Assembly (NCBI RefSeq): GCF_000620625.1
Contig: NZ_JIAW01000009.1
Coordinates: 186,001 to 250,000 of the forward strand
Length of the DNA: 64,000 bases
Source: Mycobacterium sp. URHB0044
GTDB taxonomy: Bacteria > Actinomycetota > Actinomycetes > Mycobacteriales > Mycobacteriaceae
Direction of reading: 5' to 3'
Position numbers and translations under genes: made by a program. The notes beneath the pieces are model-generated. The model was not told the DNA's origin, searched no databases, and saw only the letters and a list, made by a program, of their open reading frames with translations. Each line of letters opens with the position of its first letter. The first letter of the stretch is position 1. Positions 9,077-20,001 of this stretch are shown here, piece after piece.

Positions 9077-9361
9077 TTGCCCACGTATGGATACGAGTGC
9101 GCGCCGTGTGGCGGCTTCGACCTCGTCCGTCCGATGGCGCAGGCCGGTGACCCCGCGGCCTGTCCATCCTGCGGGCACGGCGCGCGACGCGTGTTCGGCC
9201 TGCCGGCCCTGCGTTCACTGGACCCGAGCCTTCGCCGAGCCATGGACTCGAGCGCGCGAAGCGCCGACGCCCCGTCGGTGGTGTCGACGGTGCCGGGACG
9301 CTCACGACGGGCCACCCGCACCACGACCGATCCTCGCCACGCCCGGCTGCCCCGTCCTTGA
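9077..9361 (+). CDS. fmdB: FmdB-type zinc-ribbon protein
   Basis: A 94-residue protein opening MPTYGYECAPCGGFDLV, with a second cysteine pair in CPSCGHGARRVFGLP. This is the CxxC...CxxC zinc ribbon of the FmdB family. The rest is a basic, low-complexity tail. FmdB is usually encoded next to formamidase and is assumed to be a regulator of it. Here fmdA starts 11 bp downstream. The start is TTG with AAGTAGGA just before it; that stretch is also half of a 14-bp inverted repeat (9065-9078), a possible operator over the start. Confidence 0.8.
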   Translation: MPTYGYECAPCGGFDLVRPMAQAGDPAACPSCGHGARRVFGLPALRSLDPSLRRAMDSSARSADAPSVVSTVPGRSRRATRTTTDPRHARLPRP

Positions 9362-9372
9362 GGAGTTGAGAG

Positions 9373-10620
9373 ATGCCCGACGTCGTGTTCACCGTCGACC
9401 AGGCCCGTTCGATGCGCGATCAGGTGGTGCCCGGTCACAACCGGTGGCACCCGGACATTCCACCCGCGGTGACCGTGCGGCCGGGCCAGTCCATCCGCGT
9501 GGAGTGCCGCGAATGGACCGACAATCAGATCGGCAACAACGACTCCGCCAACGACGTGCGCGACGTCGACCTGACCCATGCGCACATGCTCTCGGGGCCG
9601 ATCTACGTCGAGGGCGCCGAGCCCGGTGATCTGCTCGTCGTCGACATCCTCGACCTCGGACCCGTACCCCAAGAAGTCGGGGACGCGCCCGGCCAGGGCT
9701 GGGGCTACACCGGCATCTTCGCCAAGGCCAACGGTGGCGGCTTCCTCACCGACTACTTCCCCGACGCCTACAAGGCGATCTGGGACTTCTCCGGCCAGAA
9801 GTGCACGTCACGACACCTCCCGGGTGTCGAGTTCACCGGCATCACCCATCCCGGCCTGTTCGGCACGGCTCCGTCGCCGGAACTGCTGGCGCGGTGGAAC
9901 ACGCGCGAGCAGGCGCTCATCGACACCGATCCTCAGCGGATCCCGGCGTTGGCACTGCCTCCGCTGGAGGAGTCGGTGCTCGGCGGCACCGCCACCGGCG
10001 ACGTCCTGACCAAGATCGCGAAGGAGGGCGCGCGCACCGTGCCCGCCCGTGAGAACGGCGGCAACCACGACATCAAGAACTTCACCCGCGGGTCCCGGGT
10101 GTTCTATCCGGTGCACGTGCCCGGCGCACTGTTCTCCGGCGGAGATCTGCACTTCAGTCAGGGCGACGGTGAGATCACCTTCTGCGGTGCCATCGAGATG
10201 GGCGGATTCATCGACTTCCACGTCGACCTGATCAAGGGCGGCATGGAGACCTACGGGGTCACCACGAACCCAATCCTGATGCCCGGCAACGTCGAACCGC
10301 GCTACTCGGAGTTCATCACCTTCATCGGCATCGGCGTCGATCACGACACCGACACCCAGTTGTACAACGACGCGACCGTCGCCTACCGCAACGCGTGCCT
10401 GAACGCCGTGACGTACCTGCAGAAGTTCGGCTACTCCGGGCCGCAGGCGTACCTGCTGCTGGGCGCCGCGCCGATCGAGGGCCGCGTCAGCGGGGTAGTC
10501 GACATTCCGAATGCCTGCTGTTCGCTGTATCTTCCGACGGCGATCTTCGACTTCGACATCCGACCGTCGGCGTCCGGGCCCGTCACGGCCGACCGCGGGA
10601 CCTGTGCGGTCTCGTCGTAA
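9373..10620 (+). CDS. fmdA: Formamidase
   Basis: A 415-residue FmdA/AmdA-family amidohydrolase that hydrolyses formamide (and sometimes acetamide) to ammonia and the acid. Family landmarks are HNRWHPDIPPAVTVRPGQ at residues 22-39, HMLSGPIYVEGAEPGD near 73, and the GGDLHFSQGDGEITFCGAIE core near 256, where the catalytic residues lie. Length matches characterised formamidases. It is translated from an ATG with GAGGAG upstream, directly after fmdB, and probably feeds nitrogen metabolism. Its last 38 bp overlap the convergent DUF309 gene. Confidence 0.92.
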   Translation: MPDVVFTVDQARSMRDQVVPGHNRWHPDIPPAVTVRPGQSIRVECREWTDNQIGNNDSANDVRDVDLTHAHMLSGPIYVEGAEPGDLLVVDILDLGPVPQEVGDAPGQGWGYTGIFAKANGGGFLTDYFPDAYKAIWDFSGQKCTSRHLPGVEFTGITHPGLFGTAPSPELLARWNTREQALIDTDPQRIPALALPPLEESVLGGTATGDVLTKIAKEGARTVPARENGGNHDIKNFTRGSRVFYPVHVPGALFSGGDLHFSQGDGEITFCGAIEMGGFIDFHVDLIKGGMETYGVTTNPILMPGNVEPRYSEFITFIGIGVDHDTDTQLYNDATVAYRNACLNAVTYLQKFGYSGPQAYLLLGAAPIEGRVSGVVDIPNACCSLYLPTAIFDFDIRPSASGPVTADRGTCAVSS

Positions 10621-11083
10621 GCGCCGGACGTAGCCGCTCCGGTGTGACGGCGACGCCCACCTCCAGATCGCGGATCAGCGCATGCGCGAAGTCCACCAAC
10701 CCCGGGACGTCGATGGAGTACGGCGCGGGCCGTGCCGTGTCGGCGAGGCGCAGTGCCGCGCGGCGCAACAGGGTGATCGCGCCGTCGACGTTGCCGCGCT
10801 GGACGTGCGTGACGCCGACCATGAGCTGGGCCAGGCCCTGCCACAGCACCTTCTCGTCGTCCGGCCCGTTCTTCCACGCGGCCTCGAGAACCTCGTGTGC
10901 GTTGAACGCCAGGCCCCGGTCCAGCAGATCCTTGGCGTAGGCGAGGGTGTCGACGGGTGGCAGGTCGAGATCGTCGGGAATGCGCGGCACGCCCTCGCTA
11001 CCGAGCGGAAGCGGCCGGCCGAGGGCGTCACGCGGCCGGGTGTTGCGGGGCCGGCCTGCGTCGTCGCGATCACGGTCGGCCAT
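10583..11083 (-). CDS. DUF309-family protein
   Basis: A 166-residue protein with the DUF309 helical core: DLLDRGLAFNAHEVLEAAWK near residues 50-70, then LWQGLAQLMVGVTHVQRGN and an Ala/Leu-rich repeat-like helix pair. The HEVLE and LWQGLAQL motifs are the family signature. The biochemical role is not known. The polar N-terminus (1-35) is likely disordered. It converges on and overlaps fmdA and diverges from the primase-polymerase gene, 57 bp away. Confidence 0.75.
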   Translation of the reverse strand: MADRDRDDAGRPRNTRPRDALGRPLPLGSEGVPRIPDDLDLPPVDTLAYAKDLLDRGLAFNAHEVLEAAWKNGPDDEKVLWQGLAQLMVGVTHVQRGNVDGAITLLRRAALRLADTARPAPYSIDVPGLVDFAHALIRDLEVGVAVTPERLRPALTTRPHRSRGRP

Positions 11084-11140
11084 CTACCCATCATGGCAAT
11101 CGGCGGGCAGCAGGAGGGTCGTCGGTCCTATCGTGGCGGC

Positions 11141-12103
11141 ATGAGCGCCAACGGCGAGCAGCGCGACGGGGTCAACCTGACCAACCTCGACCAGCCACTG
11201 AGCCCCGACGCCGGCGCCACGAAGCGCGACCTGGTCGACTACCTGGATGCGGTGGCCGACCGGATCCTGCCCGGCCTCGTCGGCCGCCCCCTGACCGTGC
11301 TGCGGGTATTGCGCGGGCAGGCACCGTTCATGCAGAAGAACGTGCCGAAGTACACCCCGGACTGGGTGCGCACCGTGACCATGTGGGCCGAGGCCTCCAA
11401 GCGCGAGGTGCACTACGCGCTGTGCGACGACCGACGCACCCTGCTGTGGTTCGCCAACCAGCGCGCCATCGAATACCACCCGACACTCGGGCTTGCCGAC
11501 GACATCTACCGACCCACACACCTGGTGCTCGATCTCGACCCGCCCGTCGACCACGACTTCGCCGCCGTGGTCGCCGTCGCGCACCTGGTCCGTCGTGCGC
11601 TCGAGGACTGCGGCCTGCAGGGTGCCGTGAAGACCAGCGGCGCCAAGGGCATTCACGTGTTCGTGCCGATCGACGATCACGCCCCGGTCGAGGACGTCGC
11701 CGGCGCCACCCGCGCGCTGGCGGCCCGCGCCGAAGCGCTGGACCCGGACATCGCGACCACGTCGTTCATCGTGGAGGACCGTGGCGGCAAGGTGTTCGTG
11801 GACTCCACCCGGGCCGGCGGCGCCACGGTCGTCGCGGCGTACAGCCCACGGCTGCGAGCGGGGACACCGGTGTCGTTTCCGCTGCAGTGGTCCGACCTCG
11901 ACCGGATCTCCCCCGCCGACTTCACGGTGCACACCGCGATCGACGCACTCGCCGGAGCCGACCCGTGGGCGACGTCGATGCCCGCGCCGCAACGACTGCC
12001 CGACGACCTGATCGAACAGGGCCGCACCATTCCCGTCGCCCGCGTGGCCGCCATGCACGAGGGCAAACGGCGAGCCCGCGCCCGCCGGGCGGCAGAGAGC
12101 TGA
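11141..12103 (+). CDS. LigD-type primase-polymerase (PolDom)
   Basis: A 320-residue stand-alone archaeo-eukaryotic primase/polymerase domain of the kind fused to ligase in LigD. It carries the catalytic DxD in LVLDLDPPVDHDF near residue 131, SGAKGIHVFVPI near 168 for nucleotide binding, and the third acidic residue in GGKVFVDSTR near 218. Mycobacteria encode such free-standing proteins (PolD1/PolD2) that add ribonucleotides or deoxynucleotides during break and gap repair. No ligase or nuclease domain is attached. The start is the ATG at 11141; longer in-frame reading upstream lacks homology. Confidence 0.85.
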   Translation: MSANGEQRDGVNLTNLDQPLSPDAGATKRDLVDYLDAVADRILPGLVGRPLTVLRVLRGQAPFMQKNVPKYTPDWVRTVTMWAEASKREVHYALCDDRRTLLWFANQRAIEYHPTLGLADDIYRPTHLVLDLDPPVDHDFAAVVAVAHLVRRALEDCGLQGAVKTSGAKGIHVFVPIDDHAPVEDVAGATRALAARAEALDPDIATTSFIVEDRGGKVFVDSTRAGGATVVAAYSPRLRAGTPVSFPLQWSDLDRISPADFTVHTAIDALAGADPWATSMPAPQRLPDDLIEQGRTIPVARVAAMHEGKRRARARRAAES

Positions 12104-12149
12104 CCGGGCACATCAGAACATCGGGCCGTGGTCACGCAATACTGTTGGG

Positions 12150-12250
12150 ATGCTCGACGCTCCGAAACGCGACGACGGCCATCCCGCGCCGACGCCGGTG
12201 AGCGCCGCGCCCAGGACGATGATGACGCCCTCAACAGGACGAATATGGCA

Positions 12251-12254
<4 letters not shown>
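12150..12254 (+). CDS. Possible 34-codon leader ORF coupled to the kinase gene
   Basis: A short open frame (starting MLDAPKRDDGHP) ends in TGA overlapping the kinase start as ATGA, the arrangement normally seen between translationally coupled genes. It has no recognisable domain. It could be a leader peptide or the remnant of a lost upstream gene such as pknA. It may also be chance, since no clear ribosome site precedes it. Confidence 0.25.
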
Positions 12255-14122
<1,868 letters not shown>

Positions 14123-14184
14123 CGCGGAGATCGACTTCGCGCCGATCGTGTTTCGTCCGACCCCGACCGGGTTACGCCATAGGC

Positions 14185-14610
14185 ATGCGACAGATCAATT
14201 CACGCACGTTAGCGGTGATCGGCGTGTTGGCGACCGCCGTACTGACCGCATGCCTGGTGTTGCCCGTGTCGCGGCAGTTCGGGACGGTGGAGGGCAGCTG
14301 GCTAGGTGCTGCGCTCTTCCTCGTGCCCACGATCGCGCTGTTGATCGCAACCGGCTTTCGCTACTACGGGCTGTGGCGCAGTGTCGAGGTGGCCGTCGTC
14401 GTCATGGTGATCACGGCGTTCGTCACCGTCGCGGTGTCGGCCTTCGGCTTCGCGGGTGCGCTCAGTGGGTCGATCGCCGGGGCGCTCTTCGCCGTCATGT
14501 TGTTCGGCGGGCCTGCGCTGTCGGTGATCGTTCTGGGTCTGCTGGCGACGCGCATCGCCAGGGCCGAGGAGCAACCCGTCGACCGCGCGCGCGAACACGC
14601 AATGCACTGA
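14185..14610 (+). CDS. Small four-helix membrane protein, unknown function
   Basis: A 141-residue hydrophobic protein with four predicted membrane helices: residues 8-28, 40-57, 68-92 and 98-125. The C-tail is short and charged (RIARAEEQPVDRAREH). I do not recognise a family. It lies 62 bp after the kinase gene on the same strand and could be co-transcribed. No catalytic motif is visible. Confidence 0.6.
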   Translation: MRQINSRTLAVIGVLATAVLTACLVLPVSRQFGTVEGSWLGAALFLVPTIALLIATGFRYYGLWRSVEVAVVVMVITAFVTVAVSAFGFAGALSGSIAGALFAVMLFGGPALSVIVLGLLATRIARAEEQPVDRAREHAMH

Positions 14611-14704
14611 CGACAGCGACTTAAAGGGCTTCTCTGCGTATCGAGTTCGCGATCGTTCGAAAACGCCCGTCGGCGTCGGGCGTCGTCGGCGCCCGGCGTT
14701 GGCA

Positions 14705-14771
14705 CGTCTCTCACCTGGATGATGCCGTGATGGCTGGGTAACCAGCACGGCGAAAGAGGCGTCCCGACGCC
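14705..14771 (+). ncRNA. Candidate structured 5' leader of galU
   Basis: Nested complementary segments lie 66-132 bp before galU. P1 is CGTCTCT (14705-14711) with AGAGGCG (14755-14761). P2 is GCCGT (14724-14728) with ACGGC (14747-14751). P3 is GCTGG with CCAGC closing a GTAA (GNRA-type) tetraloop at 14738-14741. A second hairpin, GGCGT/ACGCC (14758-14771), shares bases with the 3' side of P1, so the two cannot form together. This resembles a cis-regulatory switch but matches no class I can name. Folding was done by eye. Confidence 0.35.
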
Positions 14772-14836
14772 CGCGTGTGGGTAATAGTGACCCCGTCCGC
14801 ACGCATGCCGTGCTCGACTTCGAGGGAGGCGATGAC

Positions 14837-15742
14837 ATGCATGACGTACCGATCCCTTCGACGGCGATAGTGCCCGCCGCTGGACTGGGCACGCGTTTCC
14901 TGCCGGCCACCAAGACCGTGCCCAAGGAGATGCTGCCGGTCGTCGACACGCCTGGCATCGAGCTCGTTGCCGCAGAAGCCGCCGAGGCCGGTGCCGATCG
15001 GCTGGTGATCGTCACATCGGAGGGCAAGGACAGCGTCGTCGCCCACTTCATCGCCGACAGGGAGTTGGAGGACCGGCTTGCGGCCCGCGGGAAGCGGGCC
15101 ATGCTCGCCAAGGTGCGTCGCGCTCCTGATCTGATCAAGGTCGAGTCCGTGGTGCAGTCGGAGCCACTTGGGCTCGGGCATGCGGTGTTGTGTGTCGAAC
15201 CGGTGCTGTCCGACGACGAAGACGCCGTCGCGGTGTTGTTGCCCGACGACTTGGTGTTGCCCACGGGTGTTCTGCAAACCATGTCCAACGTCCGCGCCAG
15301 GTTCGGCGGGTCGGTCCTGTGCGCCATCGAGGTTCCACCCGACGACGTCACCGCCTACGGCATCTTCGACGTCGAACCCGTTCCGGGAGAGGCGAATACG
15401 GACGTCCTCCGGGTCAACGGCATGGTGGAGAAGCCCAGGGCCGGAGAGGCGCCGTCCCCCTACGCCGCCGCCGGACGATACATTCTGGACCGCGCCATCT
15501 TCGACGCGCTTCGCCGGTTGCCGACCGATTCCGACCGCGAGATGGAACTGACCGACGCGATCGCGCTGCTGATCGACGACGGACATCCCGTTCACGTCGT
15601 CGTGCACCGCGGTTCACGTCATGACCTCGGCAACCCCGGCGGCTACATCAAGGCCGCACTCGACATGGCCCTCGATCGTGACGACTACGGGCCGGGCCTG
15701 CGGGACTGGTTGGTCACCCGTCTTGGCAAGACCGCGACCTAA
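14837..15742 (+). CDS. galU: UTP-glucose-1-phosphate uridylyltransferase
   Basis: A 301-residue nucleotidyltransferase that makes UDP-glucose from UTP and glucose-1-phosphate, supplying cell-envelope and capsule sugars. The nucleotide-binding start AAGLGTRFLPATKTVPKE is at residues 12-29. The sugar-binding regions include LPDDLVLP near 136 and NGMVEKPRAGE near 194; length is normal. The ATG at 14837 is preceded by GAGGGAGG. The leader of more than 200 bp can form nested stem-loops. An exopolysaccharide gene block lies shortly downstream on the other strand and would use UDP-glucose if the polymer is a glucan (inference). Confidence 0.92.
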   Translation: MHDVPIPSTAIVPAAGLGTRFLPATKTVPKEMLPVVDTPGIELVAAEAAEAGADRLVIVTSEGKDSVVAHFIADRELEDRLAARGKRAMLAKVRRAPDLIKVESVVQSEPLGLGHAVLCVEPVLSDDEDAVAVLLPDDLVLPTGVLQTMSNVRARFGGSVLCAIEVPPDDVTAYGIFDVEPVPGEANTDVLRVNGMVEKPRAGEAPSPYAAAGRYILDRAIFDALRRLPTDSDREMELTDAIALLIDDGHPVHVVVHRGSRHDLGNPGGYIKAALDMALDRDDYGPGLRDWLVTRLGKTAT

Positions 15743-15795
15743 GTTTGTCCAGCGTGCCGATGGGTAGTTCTTCGTTACCAACGAGGGAGCAACAC

Positions 15796-16149
15796 ATGGC
15801 ACGCTCCAACGGCACGCCGCACGGCTTGGCAGCATTACCCGACGCGGCCACGCGATGGGCGGGATCTCAATGGATCAGCACCGTCGCCGCCGCCGTCGGA
15901 TACGTCATCGCGGGTGCCGCGATCGGATTCCCACACGGTTGGCAGGCGTTCGCGCACTCTGCCGGGGCGCTGGTGAGTCTGCTGATGCTGTTTCTGATCC
16001 AGCACACGACCAATCGTGAAAGCAAGGCCATTCTGGTCAAGCTCGACGAACTGATCCAGGCCACCGCCGGTGCGCGAGAAGAAGTGATGGATCTCGAGGA
16101 CCATCAGGTCAGCGACCAGGAAGACCTCCACGACCAACTACACCACTGA
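15796..16149 (+). CDS. Low-affinity iron permease-like small membrane protein
   Basis: A 117-residue protein with two membrane helices (about residues 27-47 and 55-72), then NRESKAILVKLDELIQAT and an acidic tail rich in Glu, Asp, His and Gln. This matches the bacterial low-affinity iron permease-like family, although transport has rarely been shown for the bacterial members. GAGGGAG precedes the ATG at 15796. No IdeR-like box is visible upstream, unlike the exochelin genes. It converges with the GH8 gene, 7 bp away. Confidence 0.65.
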   Translation: MARSNGTPHGLAALPDAATRWAGSQWISTVAAAVGYVIAGAAIGFPHGWQAFAHSAGALVSLLMLFLIQHTTNRESKAILVKLDELIQATAGAREEVMDLEDHQVSDQEDLHDQLHH

Positions 16150-16156
16150 TGGGCCA

Positions 16157-17320
16157 TCAGGCCGGATGAGCGCAGTCGCCGAGCAAAGACGTGGTGAGCA
16201 TGATCCGTCCCAGCGCCACCCACGCCGACCCGAAATACGTTGGATACTTCTCTTCAAGAGTTTGCGCGGCATCGAGCCGGTCGGCGGCGGCATCGGCGTC
16301 GTCGGAAGCGCTTTCGGTCGCTGCGGCGGCGACCAGCGCGACCGGATGCTGCCAATCGCTGGCCGCCGATCCGTCCAGATTGCGCAGCGCGGGGACGTCG
16401 CCTGCCGCCGTCAGGACGGGCCGCATCGCACCCGCCAATGCACGATCTTCCGGATCGCACGATTCGGCGAAGCGGACCGGAAGGCGGGCAGCGTCGAGGC
16501 CGAAGTTGATCGGCCCGCCCGCGGGCGGTTCGATGGGTGTCGCCTGACCGCGGTCGGTGACCTGGACCCAGTCGGGCGGTAGCGCCCCCAGCAGCTGCCA
16601 GCTCAGGACCCGCTGCGTGCGGGTGAGGTCGGTCCATCGCCGATCGCCGGTGATGGCGAAGAGTTCGTCCTCGGCGCGAGGACTGAAGTAACCCGGATTG
16701 ACGACGTACGGCGCTGCGGTGGCCCAATTTCCGGCGACCATGGCGCGTCCCAGGCCGGCCACGGCCGAACCGGCGGGGACCGCGTCGGTTCCGGCTGGCG
16801 TCTTGGTCGTGCCGACCTCAACGGTCTCCGTTTGCATGACCGCCGCAGCGAGCTGTCGGCCATCCTCGGTGAGCTGCCGGTCGTCGAATCGGCGCCCGGC
16901 GATCACCAATGATCGGGCGACGTCGACGTCGGCGTCGGCAGCACTGTTGGCGTCGGTCACTCGACCGTCCGCCCAGCGCCAGGACAGCAGCCCGTCCGGC
17001 CGACGCAAGTGGTCCTTCGTCCAATCCCAGATCGACCGGAACCGGGGCTCGTCACCCACTGCGACGGCGATGAGCATTCCGTACGCCTGTCCCTCGCTCA
17101 CGACGTCGCCGCCCTCGTCGCGGCGCAACACGCGTCCATCTGATTCGAGGTAGTCGTGCAAGAACTGGCGACCCGAGGTGACGGCGGCGTGTTCCCGCAT
17201 CGCGGCGACGTCGGAATCGGTCACCCGCGGATCGACGACCCGTGCAATCAACCAGCCGGTGCAGGCGATCAACGTCAGCACCAGCGCAGTACCGAGCGCC
17301 GTGCGCAGTTTGCTCACCAT
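16157..17320 (-). CDS. Glycoside hydrolase family 8 (endoglucanase-like)
   Basis: A 387-residue exported or membrane-anchored enzyme. One N-terminal hydrophobic segment (residues 9-30) is followed by a GH8 (alpha/alpha)6 domain. The catalytic acid lies in VSEGQAYGM near residue 76, and the second acidic cluster in SAADADVDVARSL near 128. GH8 enzymes cut beta-1,4-glucan, chitosan or xylan, and BcsZ-type members trim cellulose during its secretion. It overlaps the upstream glycosyltransferase gene by 7 bp, so it is translated with a polysaccharide synthase and probably processes that polymer (inference). Confidence 0.85.
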   Translation of the reverse strand: MVSKLRTALGTALVLTLIACTGWLIARVVDPRVTDSDVAAMREHAAVTSGRQFLHDYLESDGRVLRRDEGGDVVSEGQAYGMLIAVAVGDEPRFRSIWDWTKDHLRRPDGLLSWRWADGRVTDANSAADADVDVARSLVIAGRRFDDRQLTEDGRQLAAAVMQTETVEVGTTKTPAGTDAVPAGSAVAGLGRAMVAGNWATAAPYVVNPGYFSPRAEDELFAITGDRRWTDLTRTQRVLSWQLLGALPPDWVQVTDRGQATPIEPPAGGPINFGLDAARLPVRFAESCDPEDRALAGAMRPVLTAAGDVPALRNLDGSAASDWQHPVALVAAAATESASDDADAAADRLDAAQTLEEKYPTYFGSAWVALGRIMLTTSLLGDCAHPA

Positions 17321-20001
17321 GTGCGCCGCCTCGGCCGTGCCCGCGACATCAGAATTGCCGCACCGACGATGACCACCACGCAGCCAACCAGAACGAAACC
17401 CCTTCCGTCCGTGGGAACATCGATTAGCGGCTTCACCGGTGCATTCTTCGCGGGCGCCTCCGGCACGAACGCCATCGGCGTCGAAGGGTCGAGTCCGACG
17501 GGCGCGTCGGGCACGTCGCGCAACGTCTGCAACCGTGGACCATCCGGTCCGTCGGTCAGCAGGAAGCTCGTCGGCTCACCGCCGACGAGATCGACGGGCA
17601 GTCGTACTTCCCGTCCGGCCGCAGTCACCACCGCGGTGTACTGCCCCGCCGGCAATGCGGCATAGCCGGTGACCAAGCTGTAGTCGGCCGTGTTGGCCAG
17701 AACGGTCGGGGTCCCCGGGCCATTCGGCGTGAGCGTGAGATTGACGGACCCGACCGCACCCGCGGCCTGCATCAATCGCACCTGGGCGTCGGGCCCGGCC
17801 ACCGCGGGTTGACCGTCTTGGGCCAGTTCGCCCACGACTTGGTTGGATTCGGATTGGGAGAACAGTGCCAGCGTGTACGCCGCATCCGCATCGAGAGTCA
17901 GGACCTGCCGGATCACCGGGGCGCCTCGGCCGGCATGCGTGGTCGCCACGTACGTCCCGGCCGGTACCGAACGGTAGCCCAGCGGGTTGACGTCACTGCG
18001 GGTTTGGAGTGAACCGGCGGCGGTTCCGTCGACGCGGATCAGGTCCAGCGTCTCGGCCGGGGCGCCGCGCCGCAGATCCGCTACCCGGAGCATTGCGGCC
18101 CCGTCCCGCGGCGGGTCCAGGCCTGGTCCCAAGCCAATGTCCTTGGTGCGGAACGGAAACCGGACCTTCAGGTCGGTGCCGTCGATGGCGACCGACTCGA
18201 CCGCGAACGGGCCCACCTGACGCTCGAAGAATGCCGCTACGCCTTGCAGCTGGTCGTGCGGCCCAGTGAGCGTCATTTCGCGTCGTGGCGTGCCGGCGAC
18301 CTGCTCGACGTCGGAGACTGGAAGGTCTTTGAGCACAATGGGTTCCGCGGCAGTAACAACTGCCAGCGTCGCAAGTATGCGCTGATCCACCGTCCGGGAC
18401 TGCAGAGCGGCTAGCGCGTCGGGATCGGCGTGCCCGGCTAGCCGCGCTGCGAGTTGTCCGGAGAACGCCGGTGCCGCAGGAGTTGCCGGTTTCGATGTCG
18501 GCGAGCCGTTGTCGACGCGGAGTACGTCGACGCGCTTGCCTCCGGTGCCGAAGGTGGCTGCGGGCCGCGCGTGCGATATTGCGTCGTTGAGCACGCCGTT
18601 GGTGCGCATGTCCGCACGCATGGATGGCGTCGAGACGACCCAGTCGTGGCTCGCCCAGCCGCGTGGTGCCCATGACCGCACCTGCTCGTCGGTGTCCACC
18701 TTGTAGGCCCAGATGACGTTGCGCCGGTCCCGACCGTCCCGGACCAGGTCCACCCAGAGTGCGTCGTCGACGATCAGTCGTTCGTCCTTGGGAACGTTCT
18801 GCTCGATCCACTGCTGTGCCTGCTGCATCGGTGCGTCGTCATCGGTGTGCAACACACTGCGATAGCTGGGCAGCCACAGCGAGGCCACGATGGCGACGAT
18901 CAACGTGCCGGCCGCCAGCCCGAGGCGTCGGGAACGTCGCAGACCGACCGACGGCTGTGCGACCGGGCGTCTCAGGTAACGCACTGCCACCTCGCCGGTG
19001 CCGGCTATCAGAAGTGCCGCCAGTGGCACCACGGACAGCACGAAGGGCACCGGCAGGTATCCGGGACGAACGATCGTCGCGATGAGGATCATCAATCCGA
19101 CGGCGAACGGCCTCAATCGGTCGACGAAGAATGCGGCCACGGCGACCGGCACGGCCAGCACCGGCAGCGCCGGGTCGAGCACGAACCATTCGTCGACGGT
19201 GTGACGCTTGAGCGAACCGGGATCGGTGATGGCGCCGCCGGCCGCCCGCTCCCACAGCTGGAACTTGATGCCCTGCCACAAGCTGACGTGCCCAGGTCCG
19301 GGAATCAGCTCGCCGCGCACCACCGCCATCAGGACGTAGGTGCTCACCGTCGCGGTGAACACGGTGCCGAACACCGCGAGCGCGTAGCGGCGTGTCGTGG
19401 GTGAGGTCCTGGTCCACACCAGCCACACGACCATGGGCGCGAACAGCAACATGGTTTCCTTGGTCAACACGGCGACGCCGAAACACGCAGCGGCGCCGAA
19501 CATCGCCGACAGCCGGTGGCGCGGTGAACAGATGAGCACCAACGCCGTGAGCAGCCACGCGATCGCGAGGTTGTCCAGGTACACCGTGCGGCTCAACGCG
19601 ATCGACAACGGCGAGACCGCGAAGATCACCACCGCCGCGGCACTCGCCCACCGCGACATGTCGACACGACGAGCCAGGAGCCACAGCAGGCCGGCGGTGA
19701 GCACGGCAACGGCGACCATGAGATAACGTCCGGCGGCGACCGCGTTGCCGCCGAAGTCGGGACCGGAAATCGCCGTCCACAGCGCCAATTGGAGCCAGCC
19801 GGCTGGCGGGTGGTCGTACCAGTACGTGTAGTGGGCGATCTCTCCCCAGTGCGCCACGGCGTATGCCTGGGCGACGTAGGTACCTTCGTCGTCGAGCCGG
19901 GCGGGAGACCCCGTGAGGTTGATCAACCGGAGTATTGCGGTGAGCGCCAGGAGGATCCCCACGATGGGGATCGAAGGGTTGAGTCGTCGCAGCCGATTCA
20001 T
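17314..20001 (-). CDS. Large membrane glycosyltransferase (PMT/ArnT-like) with periplasmic domain
   Basis: An 895-residue integral membrane protein. The N-terminal half (1-400) has about ten hydrophobic helices and the acidic first-loop motif LDDEGTYVAQA near residue 37, as in GT-C enzymes that use polyprenyl-phosphate sugars. An extracytoplasmic region (about 400-855) with beta-rich segments follows, and a last TM helix near 870-888 with a basic tail. The sugar and acceptor are unknown. It overlaps the GT2 gene upstream (ATGA) and the GH8 gene downstream. I infer it decorates or elongates the GT2 product outside the membrane, or glycosylates an envelope protein. Confidence 0.75.
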   Translation of the reverse strand: MNRLRRLNPSIPIVGILLALTAILRLINLTGSPARLDDEGTYVAQAYAVAHWGEIAHYTYWYDHPPAGWLQLALWTAISGPDFGGNAVAAGRYLMVAVAVLTAGLLWLLARRVDMSRWASAAAVVIFAVSPLSIALSRTVYLDNLAIAWLLTALVLICSPRHRLSAMFGAAACFGVAVLTKETMLLFAPMVVWLVWTRTSPTTRRYALAVFGTVFTATVSTYVLMAVVRGELIPGPGHVSLWQGIKFQLWERAAGGAITDPGSLKRHTVDEWFVLDPALPVLAVPVAVAAFFVDRLRPFAVGLMILIATIVRPGYLPVPFVLSVVPLAALLIAGTGEVAVRYLRRPVAQPSVGLRRSRRLGLAAGTLIVAIVASLWLPSYRSVLHTDDDAPMQQAQQWIEQNVPKDERLIVDDALWVDLVRDGRDRRNVIWAYKVDTDEQVRSWAPRGWASHDWVVSTPSMRADMRTNGVLNDAISHARPAATFGTGGKRVDVLRVDNGSPTSKPATPAAPAFSGQLAARLAGHADPDALAALQSRTVDQRILATLAVVTAAEPIVLKDLPVSDVEQVAGTPRREMTLTGPHDQLQGVAAFFERQVGPFAVESVAIDGTDLKVRFPFRTKDIGLGPGLDPPRDGAAMLRVADLRRGAPAETLDLIRVDGTAAGSLQTRSDVNPLGYRSVPAGTYVATTHAGRGAPVIRQVLTLDADAAYTLALFSQSESNQVVGELAQDGQPAVAGPDAQVRLMQAAGAVGSVNLTLTPNGPGTPTVLANTADYSLVTGYAALPAGQYTAVVTAAGREVRLPVDLVGGEPTSFLLTDGPDGPRLQTLRDVPDAPVGLDPSTPMAFVPEAPAKNAPVKPLIDVPTDGRGFVLVGCVVVIVGAAILMSRARPRRRTW

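Noticed and set aside
10682..11140. An N-terminal extension of the primase-polymerase
   Set aside because: The frame is open but runs antisense to the DUF309 gene; domain similarity begins after the ATG at 11141.
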